This document shows positions 33,244 to 40,398 of a stretch of 64,000 bases of DNA, piece by piece (position 1 is the stretch's first letter; every line of letters begins with the position of its first letter). The notes below the pieces were generated by a model. That model saw only the letters and a program-made list of their open reading frames with translations, was not told the origin of the DNA and did not search any database. Both the position numbers and the translations under genes were made by a program. Source of the stretch: Flavobacteriales bacterium (GTDB lineage: Bacteria > Bacteroidota > Bacteroidia > Flavobacteriales_F > PHOS-HE28); NCBI GenBank assembly GCA_016710965.1, contig JADJTW010000005.1:124001-188000 (forward strand), in the 5' to 3' direction.

Positions 33244-34122
33244 TCAGTAATCGCCCAACGTCTCTTCCAACTGCGATAGTGCCTTGGCCAGTTGCTCATC
33301 GTTCGGCGCGATGCCATGCCAGGCGTGGCTGTTCATCATGAAATCGACACCTTGTCCCATCTCGGTGCGCATGAGGATCATCACGGGCTTGCCTCTTCCT
33401 GTGCGGTGTTTCGCCTCGGCCAGCGCGCCCAGCAGGGCTGCCATGTCATTGCCGTTGGTCTCCAGCACATCCCAGCCGAAGGCCAGCCACTTCGCCTTCA
33501 GGTCCCAGAGCGGCAGCACATCATCCACGTCGCCATCGATCTGGCGGCCGTTGTAGTCCACCGTGCTGATCAGGTTGTCCACCTTGTTCGCCGCAGCATA
33601 CATGGCGGCTTCCCAGATCTGGCCTTCTTGCATTTCGCCGTCGCCGTGCAGGCTGAAGACCAGCTTGTCATCGGCGTTGAGCTTCTTGGCCAATGCCGCA
33701 CCGATGGCTACGCTCAGGCCTTGCCCAAGCGAACCGCTGGCCATGCGCACGCCCGGCAGTCCATCGTGCGTGGTGGGGTGGCCCTGCAAGCGGCTGTTGA
33801 GCTTGCGGAACGTGGCGAGCTCCTTCACCGGGAAATAGCCGCTGCGCGCAAGCACGCTGTACCATACCGGACTGATGTGGCCATTGCTCAGGAAGAAGAG
33901 GTCCTGTCCGCGGCCGTCCATGTCCCAGTTCTTGGGATCATGGCGCAGCACATTGAAGTAGAGCGCGGTGAAGAAGTCGGCACAGCCGAGCGATCCACCG
34001 GGGTGGCCGCTCTGGCAGCCATGCACCTGCCGCACGATGTCGCGGCGCACCTGGCTGGCGATGCGTTGGAGCTCGGCGATGGAAGTCTCGGAGGCAGTGG
34101 CCACGGTGGAGGTGAGGGGCAT
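33244..34122 (-). CDS. Transketolase, N-terminal (diphosphate-binding) subunit
   Basis: 292 residues from the ATG at 34122. Conserved blocks: QVHGCQSGHPGGSLGCADFF, DLFFLSNGHISPVWYSVL, SGSLGQGLSVAIGAALAKK and the thiamine diphosphate motif GDGEMQEGQIWEAAMYA ... VDYNGRQIDG. It is the partner of the C-terminal subunit at 30778. A TTG-started longer frame at 34140 begins inside the -7 box and is rejected. First gene of the run down to 27968. Confidence 0.93.
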   Translation of the reverse strand: MPLTSTVATASETSIAELQRIASQVRRDIVRQVHGCQSGHPGGSLGCADFFTALYFNVLRHDPKNWDMDGRGQDLFFLSNGHISPVWYSVLARSGYFPVKELATFRKLNSRLQGHPTTHDGLPGVRMASGSLGQGLSVAIGAALAKKLNADDKLVFSLHGDGEMQEGQIWEAAMYAAANKVDNLISTVDYNGRQIDGDVDDVLPLWDLKAKWLAFGWDVLETNGNDMAALLGALAEAKHRTGRGKPVMILMRTEMGQGVDFMMNSHAWHGIAPNDEQLAKALSQLEETLGDY

Positions 34123-34137
34123 GGCGCTTGGGCTGGC

Positions 34138-34145
34138 CAAAAGTA
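34138..34145 (-). promoter_or_regulatory. -7 box (TACTTTTG) of the transketolase run
   Basis: The minus strand reads GGCTACTTTTGGCC, identical over 14 bases to the box before the TamB-like gene. The predicted leader to the ATG at 34122 is about 13 bases. Confidence 0.6.
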
Positions 34146-34179
34146 GCCGGGGCCTTCGGGGCGCTTGGTGCGTGTGAAG

Positions 34180-34351
34180 AACTTTTGAAAAGTGCCAGAG
34201 CCCTTGCGGTTCAAGGCGCTCCTGGCGATCGGGGCCGTATCGTTGGCGGCAGAGGCAACGCTTGGCGCATTCAGCGTTGTCATAAGCGCATCCGGTGCAT
34301 TCTGGTTTTGGACCGGTTCGTCATGGAGCGGGAGCCTTCGGGTTCCCGCTC
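34180..34351 (+). ncRNA. Candidate short transcript between transketolase and ychF
   Basis: In this 307-base divergent gap the plus strand has a near-consensus box AACTTTTG (34180-34187). About 140 bases further on, a hairpin GAGCGGGAGCC-TTCG-GGTTCCCGCTC is followed by TTGTTT (34326-34357). Together they could define a small RNA of about 160 bases ending before the ychF promoter. No convincing ORF fills the interval. This is inference from two weak signals. Confidence 0.3.
34326..34351 (+). terminator. Hairpin with TTGTTT tail upstream of ychF
   Basis: GAGCGGGAGCC, loop TTCG, GGTTCCCGCTC: 11-bp stem with one G-T or mismatch position, followed by TTGTTT. It looks like an intrinsic terminator, yet no annotated plus-strand gene precedes it. 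Confidence 0.55.
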
Positions 34352-34396
34352 TTGTTTCCGCCGCCGAGCGTTCCCCACTTGCCTTCTCGCAGCAGC

Positions 34397-34404
34397 TACA
34401 TTCG
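34397..34404 (+). promoter_or_regulatory. -7 box (TACATTCG) of ychF
   Basis: TACATTCG followed by CGGCCC. The predicted leader to the ATG at 34430 is about 23 bases. Confidence 0.5.
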
Positions 34405-34429
34405 CGGCCCTTACCAGCAAGGGGCATCC

Positions 34430-35527
34430 ATGGGATTGAAGTGCGGAATCGTCGGGCTGCCCAATGTGGGCAAGAGCACCTTGTTCAACTGCCTGAGCAA
34501 CGCCAAGGCGCAGGCGGCCAATTTCCCGTTCTGCACCATCGAGCCCAACGTGGGCACCATCACCGTTCCGGACGAACGCCTGAACAAGCTGGCCGAATTG
34601 GTGAAGCCGCAACGGATCGTGCCCACCACGGTGGAGATCGTTGATATCGCCGGCCTGGTGAAAGGCGCCAGCAAGGGCGAAGGCCTGGGCAACCAGTTCC
34701 TGGGCAACATCCGCGAGTGCGATGCCATCCTGCACGTGCTGCGCTGCTTCGATGACCCCAATGTGGTGCATGTGGACGGCACTGTGGATCCGGTGCGCGA
34801 CAAGGAGGTGATCGACATCGAACTGCAACTGAAGGACCTCGAAACCGTTGAGGCGCGACTGAAGAAGGTGGAGAAGCAGGCGCAGATCGGAGAGAAGGAA
34901 GCGAAGAGGCGCTACGACCTGCTCACACGCATCCGCGAGCATCTGCTGAAGGGAATGAGCGCCCGCGCGGCCATCAACGCGAACGACGATCCGGCGCTGA
35001 TCGCCGAATTCCAACTGCTTACCACGAAGCCCGTGATGTACGTGTGCAACGTGGACGAGAAGAGCGCCATCACCGGCAATGCCTATGTGGAGAAGGTGAA
35101 GGCCGCGGTGGCGAACGAGAACGCGGAGGTCATCTTCGTTACCGCCGCCATCGAAGCGGAGATCACTGGACTGGATACAGCCGAGGAGCGCGAGATGTTC
35201 CTCAAGGACATCGGCCTCGAAGAGCCCGGTGTGAACAAGCTGATCCACGCCGCCTACCACTTGCTGAAACTGCAGACCTACTTCACCGCTGGTGTGCAGG
35301 AGGTGCGCGCATGGACGATCCACCAAGGCGATACCGGCCCTCAAGCCGCGGGTGTCATTCACAGCGATTTCGAGAAAGGCTACATCCGCGCGGAGGTAAT
35401 GGCGTACAACGACTTCGTAACGCTCGGCAGCGAAGCCGCATGCCGCACCGCAGGCAAATTGCGTACGGAAGGGAAGGAGTACGTGGTGAAGGACGGGGAT
35501 GTGATGCACTTCCTGTTCAATGTGTAA
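34430..35527 (+). CDS. ychF: Redox-regulated ATPase YchF (Obg family)
   Basis: 365 residues, full length. P-loop GLPNVGKST, NFPFCTIEPNVG, DIAGLVKGASKGEGLGNQFLGNIRE (G3), a coiled-coil insert, and a C-terminal TGS-like domain (TIHQGDTGPQAAGVIHSDFEKGYIRAEV). YchF is an unusual Obg-family P-loop protein preferring ATP; it binds ribosomes and takes part in oxidative-stress response. The start follows a clear -7 box. Nothing unusual seen in the protein. Confidence 0.96.
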   Translation: MGLKCGIVGLPNVGKSTLFNCLSNAKAQAANFPFCTIEPNVGTITVPDERLNKLAELVKPQRIVPTTVEIVDIAGLVKGASKGEGLGNQFLGNIRECDAILHVLRCFDDPNVVHVDGTVDPVRDKEVIDIELQLKDLETVEARLKKVEKQAQIGEKEAKRRYDLLTRIREHLLKGMSARAAINANDDPALIAEFQLLTTKPVMYVCNVDEKSAITGNAYVEKVKAAVANENAEVIFVTAAIEAEITGLDTAEEREMFLKDIGLEEPGVNKLIHAAYHLLKLQTYFTAGVQEVRAWTIHQGDTGPQAAGVIHSDFEKGYIRAEVMAYNDFVTLGSEAACRTAGKLRTEGKEYVVKDGDVMHFLFNV

Positions 35528-35537
35528 CGCCGGCTCC

Positions 35538-35545
35538 TAGCTTCG
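35538..35545 (+). promoter_or_regulatory. -7 box (TAGCTTCG)
   Basis: TAGCTTCG followed by GCGGCCC, 22 bases before the ATG at 35568. Confidence 0.45.
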
Positions 35546-35567
35546 GCGGCCCGATGGGATCGGACAC

Positions 35568-36209
35568 ATGCCCGCCACCGCCCTCCTCGCCACCTCCCTT
35601 GGCCGCGACGATGAGCAACCGAACATTGCGCTGGCCGAGACCATCGTGAAGAAGGGTGACGGGAAAGCCGTGGCGCAATTGGTCGAAGTTCTCGGCGGCA
35701 GGGACAGGGCCCTGCGCAGCGATGCCATCAAGGCGCTCTACGAGGTAGGGTATCGCAGGCCGCAAATGATCGCTGCGCATCTCGCTGTCTTCGTGGACCT
35801 ATTGTCGAGCAGGAACAACCGTATGGTCTGGGGTGCCATCCCGCTGGGGCGGGACAAGTCGTGTGCCGTGGACGCCATCGCGGGCGTGAAGCCGAAGGAA
35901 GTCGTTGCGGCCTTGCCGAAGATCATGGCGGCCGTGGACAAGGGAACGGTGATCACCCGCGATCATGCCGTGAAGGCGCTGGTGAAGCTGGCAGCGGACA
36001 AGAGGTACACGGCCAAGGTGATGCCCTTGCTGCACGAGCAATTGCGCACCTGCCCGATCAACCAGTTGCCCATGTACGCCGAACTCAACGCTACCATCGG
36101 AGCATGCCCGCATGCGAAGGTCACGAGGGTCTCATCCTGGAGAAGCGTCTTGTTGATGTCCCACAACCACCCAAGCGCAAACGCATCGAGAAGGTGCTGC
36201 GCCGATTGA
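35568..36209 (+). CDS. HEAT-repeat-like protein, probably frameshifted near its C terminus
   Basis: The open frame gives 213 residues matching a Bacteroidota HEAT-like family (DAIKALYEVGYRRPQMIAAHLAVFVDLLSSRNNRMVWGA; KGTVITRDHAVKALVKLAADKRY). After about base 36105 the frame turns into unlikely sequence. The frame two bases on reads HEGLILEKRLVDVPQPPKRK followed by RIEKVLRRLNA and stops at 36217, which is the expected C terminus. So either a natural frameshift mutation or a sequencing indel exists between about 36100 and 36118. The function of the family is unknown; it is a helical repeat scaffold. It is followed after three bases by the beta-lactamase-like gene. Confidence 0.65.
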   Translation: MPATALLATSLGRDDEQPNIALAETIVKKGDGKAVAQLVEVLGGRDRALRSDAIKALYEVGYRRPQMIAAHLAVFVDLLSSRNNRMVWGAIPLGRDKSCAVDAIAGVKPKEVVAALPKIMAAVDKGTVITRDHAVKALVKLAADKRYTAKVMPLLHEQLRTCPINQLPMYAELNATIGACPHAKVTRVSSWRSVLLMSHNHPSANASRRCCAD

Positions 36210-36220
36210 ACGCATAGCCC

Positions 36221-37048
36221 ATGCGAGCCTACCATCTCCTTCCCCTTGCATTGTTCGCGTGCAACAACGCGGATCGATCGCCCGATAATCGAACGACCAC
36301 CACGTACGAGCACCGTGATGATGTCCATCATCTGTATGATTCCGCTGCGGTCACCGGTTCCTTCATCCTGCATGATGTGGGCACGGACCACTGGACCTTC
36401 ATCGACAGCGCACAGGCCGATGTGCCCAGCCTTCCGGCCAGCACCTTCAAGCTCTTCAGCAGTTTGTATGCGTTGGAGAGCGGAGTGGCAACGGATGCCG
36501 ATGCCTTCTTCATGTGGGACGGCACGGACTACGGCCGACCGCAGGTGAACAAGGGGATGACCCTGCGCGAATCGGTGGAGCAGAGCGCCTACTGGGTGCA
36601 TCGCGACATAGCGCGAAAGGCCGGGCCCGCGACACTGAAGCATTGGCTCGATGCCGTGGGATACGGCAACGCCGACACCTCGGGCGGCTTCGATCAGTGC
36701 TGGGTCAGGGGGAATCTGCGCATCACACCGCGACAGCAAGTCGTTTTCCTTGAACGGCTGCACCGCAATGAGCTTCCCTTCTCAACGCGCAGCATGGATA
36801 TCGTGCGGTCGATCGCCTTGCAGCAGGACACCCTGGGCTACCGACTACATGGCAAGACGGGCTGGGCCATGGGCTCCTCGGGCAGCATCGGCTGGTTCGT
36901 GGGGTGGGTGGACAAGGCCGATGGCAGCGGACCCTTCGTGTTCGCCAACAGGATCCAAACTGCCGATACCCTGTCGGAGACATTCCCCGCAGCACGCAGG
37001 GGGATCGCCATCGAGGTGCTCAGGCGCCTGGGCGTATTGCCTGAGTGA
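36221..37048 (+). CDS. Class D beta-lactamase-like lipoprotein
   Basis: 275 residues. Short lipoprotein signal ending LALFAC (Cys14). The penicillin-recognising fold shows S74-TF-K77 (active-site Ser and Lys), S122-A-Y124 where class D enzymes usually have S-x-V, Y148-G-N150 and K212-T-G214, in the correct order and spacing for OXA-type enzymes. It should acylate with beta-lactams; whether it deacylates (resistance) or only senses or modifies peptidoglycan cannot be read from sequence. It lies between a HEAT-like gene and an S8 protease gene with short gaps. Confidence 0.82.
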   Translation: MRAYHLLPLALFACNNADRSPDNRTTTTYEHRDDVHHLYDSAAVTGSFILHDVGTDHWTFIDSAQADVPSLPASTFKLFSSLYALESGVATDADAFFMWDGTDYGRPQVNKGMTLRESVEQSAYWVHRDIARKAGPATLKHWLDAVGYGNADTSGGFDQCWVRGNLRITPRQQVVFLERLHRNELPFSTRSMDIVRSIALQQDTLGYRLHGKTGWAMGSSGSIGWFVGWVDKADGSGPFVFANRIQTADTLSETFPAARRGIAIEVLRRLGVLPE

Positions 37049-37088
37049 GACCGCGAAGCCGTTACTTCGATGGGCCAAGCCCACGGTC

Positions 37089-39263
37089 ATGACCCGATTC
37101 CTCGCGCCTGCTCTTCTCCTTCTTTCGCTCAACCTCGCCGCTCAGGTGGTCATGCCAGCCACGAGCGTCGCCGATATGCATGCATTGAGCGAACTGGCTG
37201 GTCGCACGAATGACGCACGAAAGCTTGTAGCAGCTGCACAGGGCGATTTCCCTGTTGCGCTGATCAACGGTCGCTGCATGGTCGGATTCCTCGGGAAAGT
37301 GGCGAACGCGTTCGATGCAGGAGCCGTCGGTCCGGCGGTGCGCATCGGTGCGCGCGTGGGCGATGTGCTGTCCTTCCGTGTGGATGCATACGATCTGGAA
37401 GCGGTGCATGGCATATCGGGCCTGCTGTACGCCGAGATGGCGGGCCTTGCCAGGCCCGATCTCGATCGCGTGGTGCGGGCCACACGTGTCGATAGCGTGG
37501 TGCACGGCATCAACCTTCCGCAATCCTACACGGGCCGCGATGTGCTCATCGGGATCATGGACTGGGGATTCGACTATACGCATCCGATGTTCTACGACAC
37601 CGCACTGACCACCTCGCGCGTGCGCGCTGCATGGGACATGTGGCGCCAGGCGGGTCCGGCTCCCGCGGCCTACGGCTACGGAACGGAATTGACGACGCCC
37701 GCAGCACTGATGACCGCCGAAGCCGACACGGCCAATGTGTACAGCTACGCGACGCATGGCTCGCATGTGGCAGGTATAGCCGGTGGCAGCGGTGCAGGCA
37801 CCAATTACCGAGGCATGGCCTTCGACGCGCAATTCCTCTTCTGCACCATGCTGGTTGATGCAGCGGCGGTGATCGACGGCTATGCATGGATGAAGAGCGT
37901 GGCCGACCTGGACCAGAAGCGATTGGTGGTGAACAACAGCTGGGGCCTCTATTACATGGGCACGCTCGATGGCAACTCGCTCATCAGCCAGGCCATCGAT
38001 CAGCTCAGCGCCGAGGGCGTGGTCTTCTGCAACTCCGGTGGCAACAACGGCGACGTCAACTTCCATCTGCGGCGCGACTTCAACGGCGACACGCTGCGAT
38101 CACGCGTGGAATTCTACCCCTACAGTGCGCACCCGAAGATGTGGGGGCAGAGCCTCACGATGTGGGGGGAAGAGGCACAGAGCTTCAAGGCGGGCTTCCG
38201 CGTGGTGGACAACCTGAACGTTGTGGCCGCCGAGACGCCTTGGTACGGCACGGCGACCCAAGCCGCCTACCTCGATTCGATGCTCATCATAGGCACCGAC
38301 ACCGTCTTCTTCAACCTGACGACCGATGCCGCGCACCCTTTGAACGGCCGCCCGCACATGCGCCTGCGGGTGAAGAACACCAGCGTGTTCTGGCGCATCG
38401 TGCTGCAAGTGACCGCAGCCGATGGCCGTGTGCATTGCTGGAACGTGACTGAACTGAGCAACGATGTGGGCAACTGGGGCATGGCCTTCCAGGGCGGAAG
38501 CGGTGGACTGGTGAACGGCGACCACAACTACGGCATCAGCGAACCGGCTTGCACGGAGAGCCTGATCACTGTGGCGGCATACAGCGCTGAGTTCTTCCTA
38601 TCGAATGGGGCGGAGGTGGGAGGGGCGATCGCTGGTTTCAGCTCTTTCGGCCCTACGATGGACGAACGCATGAAGCCCGATATCACAGCACCAGGGCTCG
38701 GTGTGGTCAGCAGTATCAGCTCGTTCACGGACAATAATTACACACCTGTGCTGATCGTGCCCTTCCAAGGGCGCGACTATCCGTTCGCGAGCTTCTCCGG
38801 CACCAGCATGTCATCGCCTGCGCTCACGGGGATTGTCGCACTGATCCTCGAGGCGGACCCGACGCTTACCGCGGCCGAGGTGAAGGACCTGATCAAGGCC
38901 ACGGCACGCACCGATGCGCAAACCGGCGTGATACCCACAGCAGGAAGCACCCGGTGGGGCAAGGGCAAGGTGAACGCTTACCGCGCGGTGTGCGAAGCGC
39001 TCGGCGTGGTGGCCGTGCCGGAAGCATCGGACGATGGCTTGCTCGTGTGGCCCGTACCGACGACGGACCAGGTACACGTGATGCTCCCGAGTTCCGGGAT
39101 GGCGCAGATCACCGTGCTGGATGTGGCCGGGCGGTGCGTGGTACAAGAGATGGTGAGCAATGGCAACGCTGTCTTGAGCACCGGCTCGTGGGCGCCCGGC
39201 GTGTATGGCTTGCGCGTGGCGCAGGGAGGAAGCAGTTCGTTTGCGCGCGTCGTGAAGCAATAG
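37089..39263 (+). CDS. Subtilisin-like S8 serine protease with T9SS sorting domain
   Basis: 724 residues from the ATG at 37089. Signal peptide MTRFLAPALLLLSLNLAAQ, N-terminal prodomain (about 20-135), S8 domain with Asp158 (GIMDWGFDYTHP), His223 (YATHGSHVAGIAGG), oxyanion Asn region (VNNSWGLY; CNSGGNNG) and nucleophile Ser in SFSGTSMSSPALTG. An insertion domain of about 150 residues sits between the His and Ser blocks. A short type A T9SS domain ends the protein (LLVWPVPTTDQVHVMLPSSG). It is probably a secreted protease. Upstream in-frame codons overlap the beta-lactamase gene and are rejected. Confidence 0.92.
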   Translation: MTRFLAPALLLLSLNLAAQVVMPATSVADMHALSELAGRTNDARKLVAAAQGDFPVALINGRCMVGFLGKVANAFDAGAVGPAVRIGARVGDVLSFRVDAYDLEAVHGISGLLYAEMAGLARPDLDRVVRATRVDSVVHGINLPQSYTGRDVLIGIMDWGFDYTHPMFYDTALTTSRVRAAWDMWRQAGPAPAAYGYGTELTTPAALMTAEADTANVYSYATHGSHVAGIAGGSGAGTNYRGMAFDAQFLFCTMLVDAAAVIDGYAWMKSVADLDQKRLVVNNSWGLYYMGTLDGNSLISQAIDQLSAEGVVFCNSGGNNGDVNFHLRRDFNGDTLRSRVEFYPYSAHPKMWGQSLTMWGEEAQSFKAGFRVVDNLNVVAAETPWYGTATQAAYLDSMLIIGTDTVFFNLTTDAAHPLNGRPHMRLRVKNTSVFWRIVLQVTAADGRVHCWNVTELSNDVGNWGMAFQGGSGGLVNGDHNYGISEPACTESLITVAAYSAEFFLSNGAEVGGAIAGFSSFGPTMDERMKPDITAPGLGVVSSISSFTDNNYTPVLIVPFQGRDYPFASFSGTSMSSPALTGIVALILEADPTLTAAEVKDLIKATARTDAQTGVIPTAGSTRWGKGKVNAYRAVCEALGVVAVPEASDDGLLVWPVPTTDQVHVMLPSSGMAQITVLDVAGRCVVQEMVSNGNAVLSTGSWAPGVYGLRVAQGGSSSFARVVKQ

Positions 39264-39276
39264 TCCGTTCATTCCT

Positions 39277-39399
39277 TCAGAGCACGCCCATGGGCACTCG
39301 CGTGCCGCGCTGCCCATTGCACTTGCGTACGCTGCCACTGGAGGAAGCGCACGCCGCCAGGGTGACCATAATCGCCAGTACAAGCATGAAGCGTTTCAT
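39277..39399 (-). CDS. Small lipoprotein, 40 residues
   Basis: An ATG frame of 40 codons: signal MKRFMLVLAIMVTLAAC with a perfect lipobox (LAAC, Cys17), then ASSSGSVRKCNGQRGTRVPM and GVL at the end. The pattern 'lipobox, short Ser-rich linker, K-C-N-G-x-R-G-T-x-x-P-M-G-V' matches tiny conserved lipoproteins I recall from Flavobacteriia. It is too short for usual ORF cutoffs. It sits 60 bases downstream of the alpha/beta hydrolase lipoprotein gene on the same strand and faces the S8 protease gene. Function unknown; probably inserted in the outer or inner membrane. Confidence 0.7.
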   Translation of the reverse strand: MKRFMLVLAIMVTLAACASSSGSVRKCNGQRGTRVPMGVL

Positions 39400-39459
39400 G
39401 CAACAAGAACGCATCAAGGTCCTTGCGGCGTATCCGGGAACCGCAAGAAGGAGCAGGCT

Positions 39460-40398
39460 TCACTTCGCCAGCACGCCCTTGAGCACACGCACGAATTCCT
39501 TCGGGCGTTCCACGTTGGCCACGTGCCCTGTCCGTGGTATCACGGTCCAGTGGTCTTCGGGGATCTTGTTCCGTTGCATCACCGCCAGGCCCGTGGCATT
39601 GGGGATCAGTTCATCGCGTTCGCCCCAGATCAAGTACACGGGCATCTTCCAGTCGTAGGATTTGTAGGCGAAAGTCTCTTCATGCGCCATCAGGTCCTTG
39701 ATGAGCGTGATCTGCGCGGCGCGATACGGTTCGGCGAATTCGCGGTAGATCTGCTTGAGGATGAAACCGGGCATGGGCGGGTCCTTGTACAGCGAGAGCC
39801 GGATGCCGAAGCGGAGATCGGCAGGCGTCGGAGTCCGCATCACGGCCAGCATGCCCGGTGCGCCGTTGGCTTGCGCGATGCTATCGGCCATGGCCTGCGT
39901 ATAATCGCTCACGAGTCCGTCGTAGATCACCAACCTGCTGATCCGAGCGGGATGCAACTCCGCAAGGCGCGCGGCCACCCCACCGCCGTAGCTGTTGCCC
40001 ACCACGGGTATCGGCTCCTTCACGCCGAGACTGTCGAGCAGCAGCACCACATGCGCCACTTGGTCATCGATGCTGCGTGCGGCATGGGAGGTATCCCATT
40101 TCGCGCTTCGGCCGTGACTGAGCAGGTCGGGCATGATGCAGTCGTAGTCCTTGCGCAGCAGCTTGGCGGTCCTGCTCCATTGCAGTGCGCCGGTGCCGGT
40201 GTAACCGTGGAGAAGAAGAAGCTTGGGTTTGCCGGTGTCGCGTTGCCACGTGAAGTGCGGACCGTCCGGAGCTGCGATCGTGCGCGTGGTGTAGTCGTTC
40301 CGCAGGAGGCGTTTGTCGCAGGCGCGGCCGTGCTGTCGCGCCAGGTTGCAGGAGGAACCCGATAGCACGAGGAACGCAAGGATCGGCAAAAGACGCAT
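39460..40398 (-). CDS. Alpha/beta hydrolase, probable lipoprotein
   Basis: 312 residues from the ATG at 40398. N-terminal hydrophobic signal with Cys17 (LVLSGSSC), then an alpha/beta hydrolase fold: oxyanion LLLHGYTGTG, nucleophile Ser136 in VVGNSYGGGV, Asp in WGERDELIP and His in RTGHVANVE. It is probably an esterase or lipase-like enzyme of the envelope; the substrate is unknown. The start overlaps the stop of the upstream DUF5916 gene as TGATG, so translation is probably coupled. Confidence 0.85.
   Translation of the reverse strand: MRLLPILAFLVLSGSSCNLARQHGRACDKRLLRNDYTTRTIAAPDGPHFTWQRDTGKPKLLLLHGYTGTGALQWSRTAKLLRKDYDCIMPDLLSHGRSAKWDTSHAARSIDDQVAHVVLLLDSLGVKEPIPVVGNSYGGGVAARLAELHPARISRLVIYDGLVSDYTQAMADSIAQANGAPGMLAVMRTPTPADLRFGIRLSLYKDPPMPGFILKQIYREFAEPYRAAQITLIKDLMAHEETFAYKSYDWKMPVYLIWGERDELIPNATGLAVMQRNKIPEDHWTVIPRTGHVANVERPKEFVRVLKGVLAK

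Noticed and set aside
34123..34281. Minus-strand peptide frame beginning MTTLNAPSVASAAND upstream of the transketolase
   Set aside because: It runs through the predicted promoter and into the transketolase gene in a different frame; no support beyond absence of stops in GC-rich DNA.
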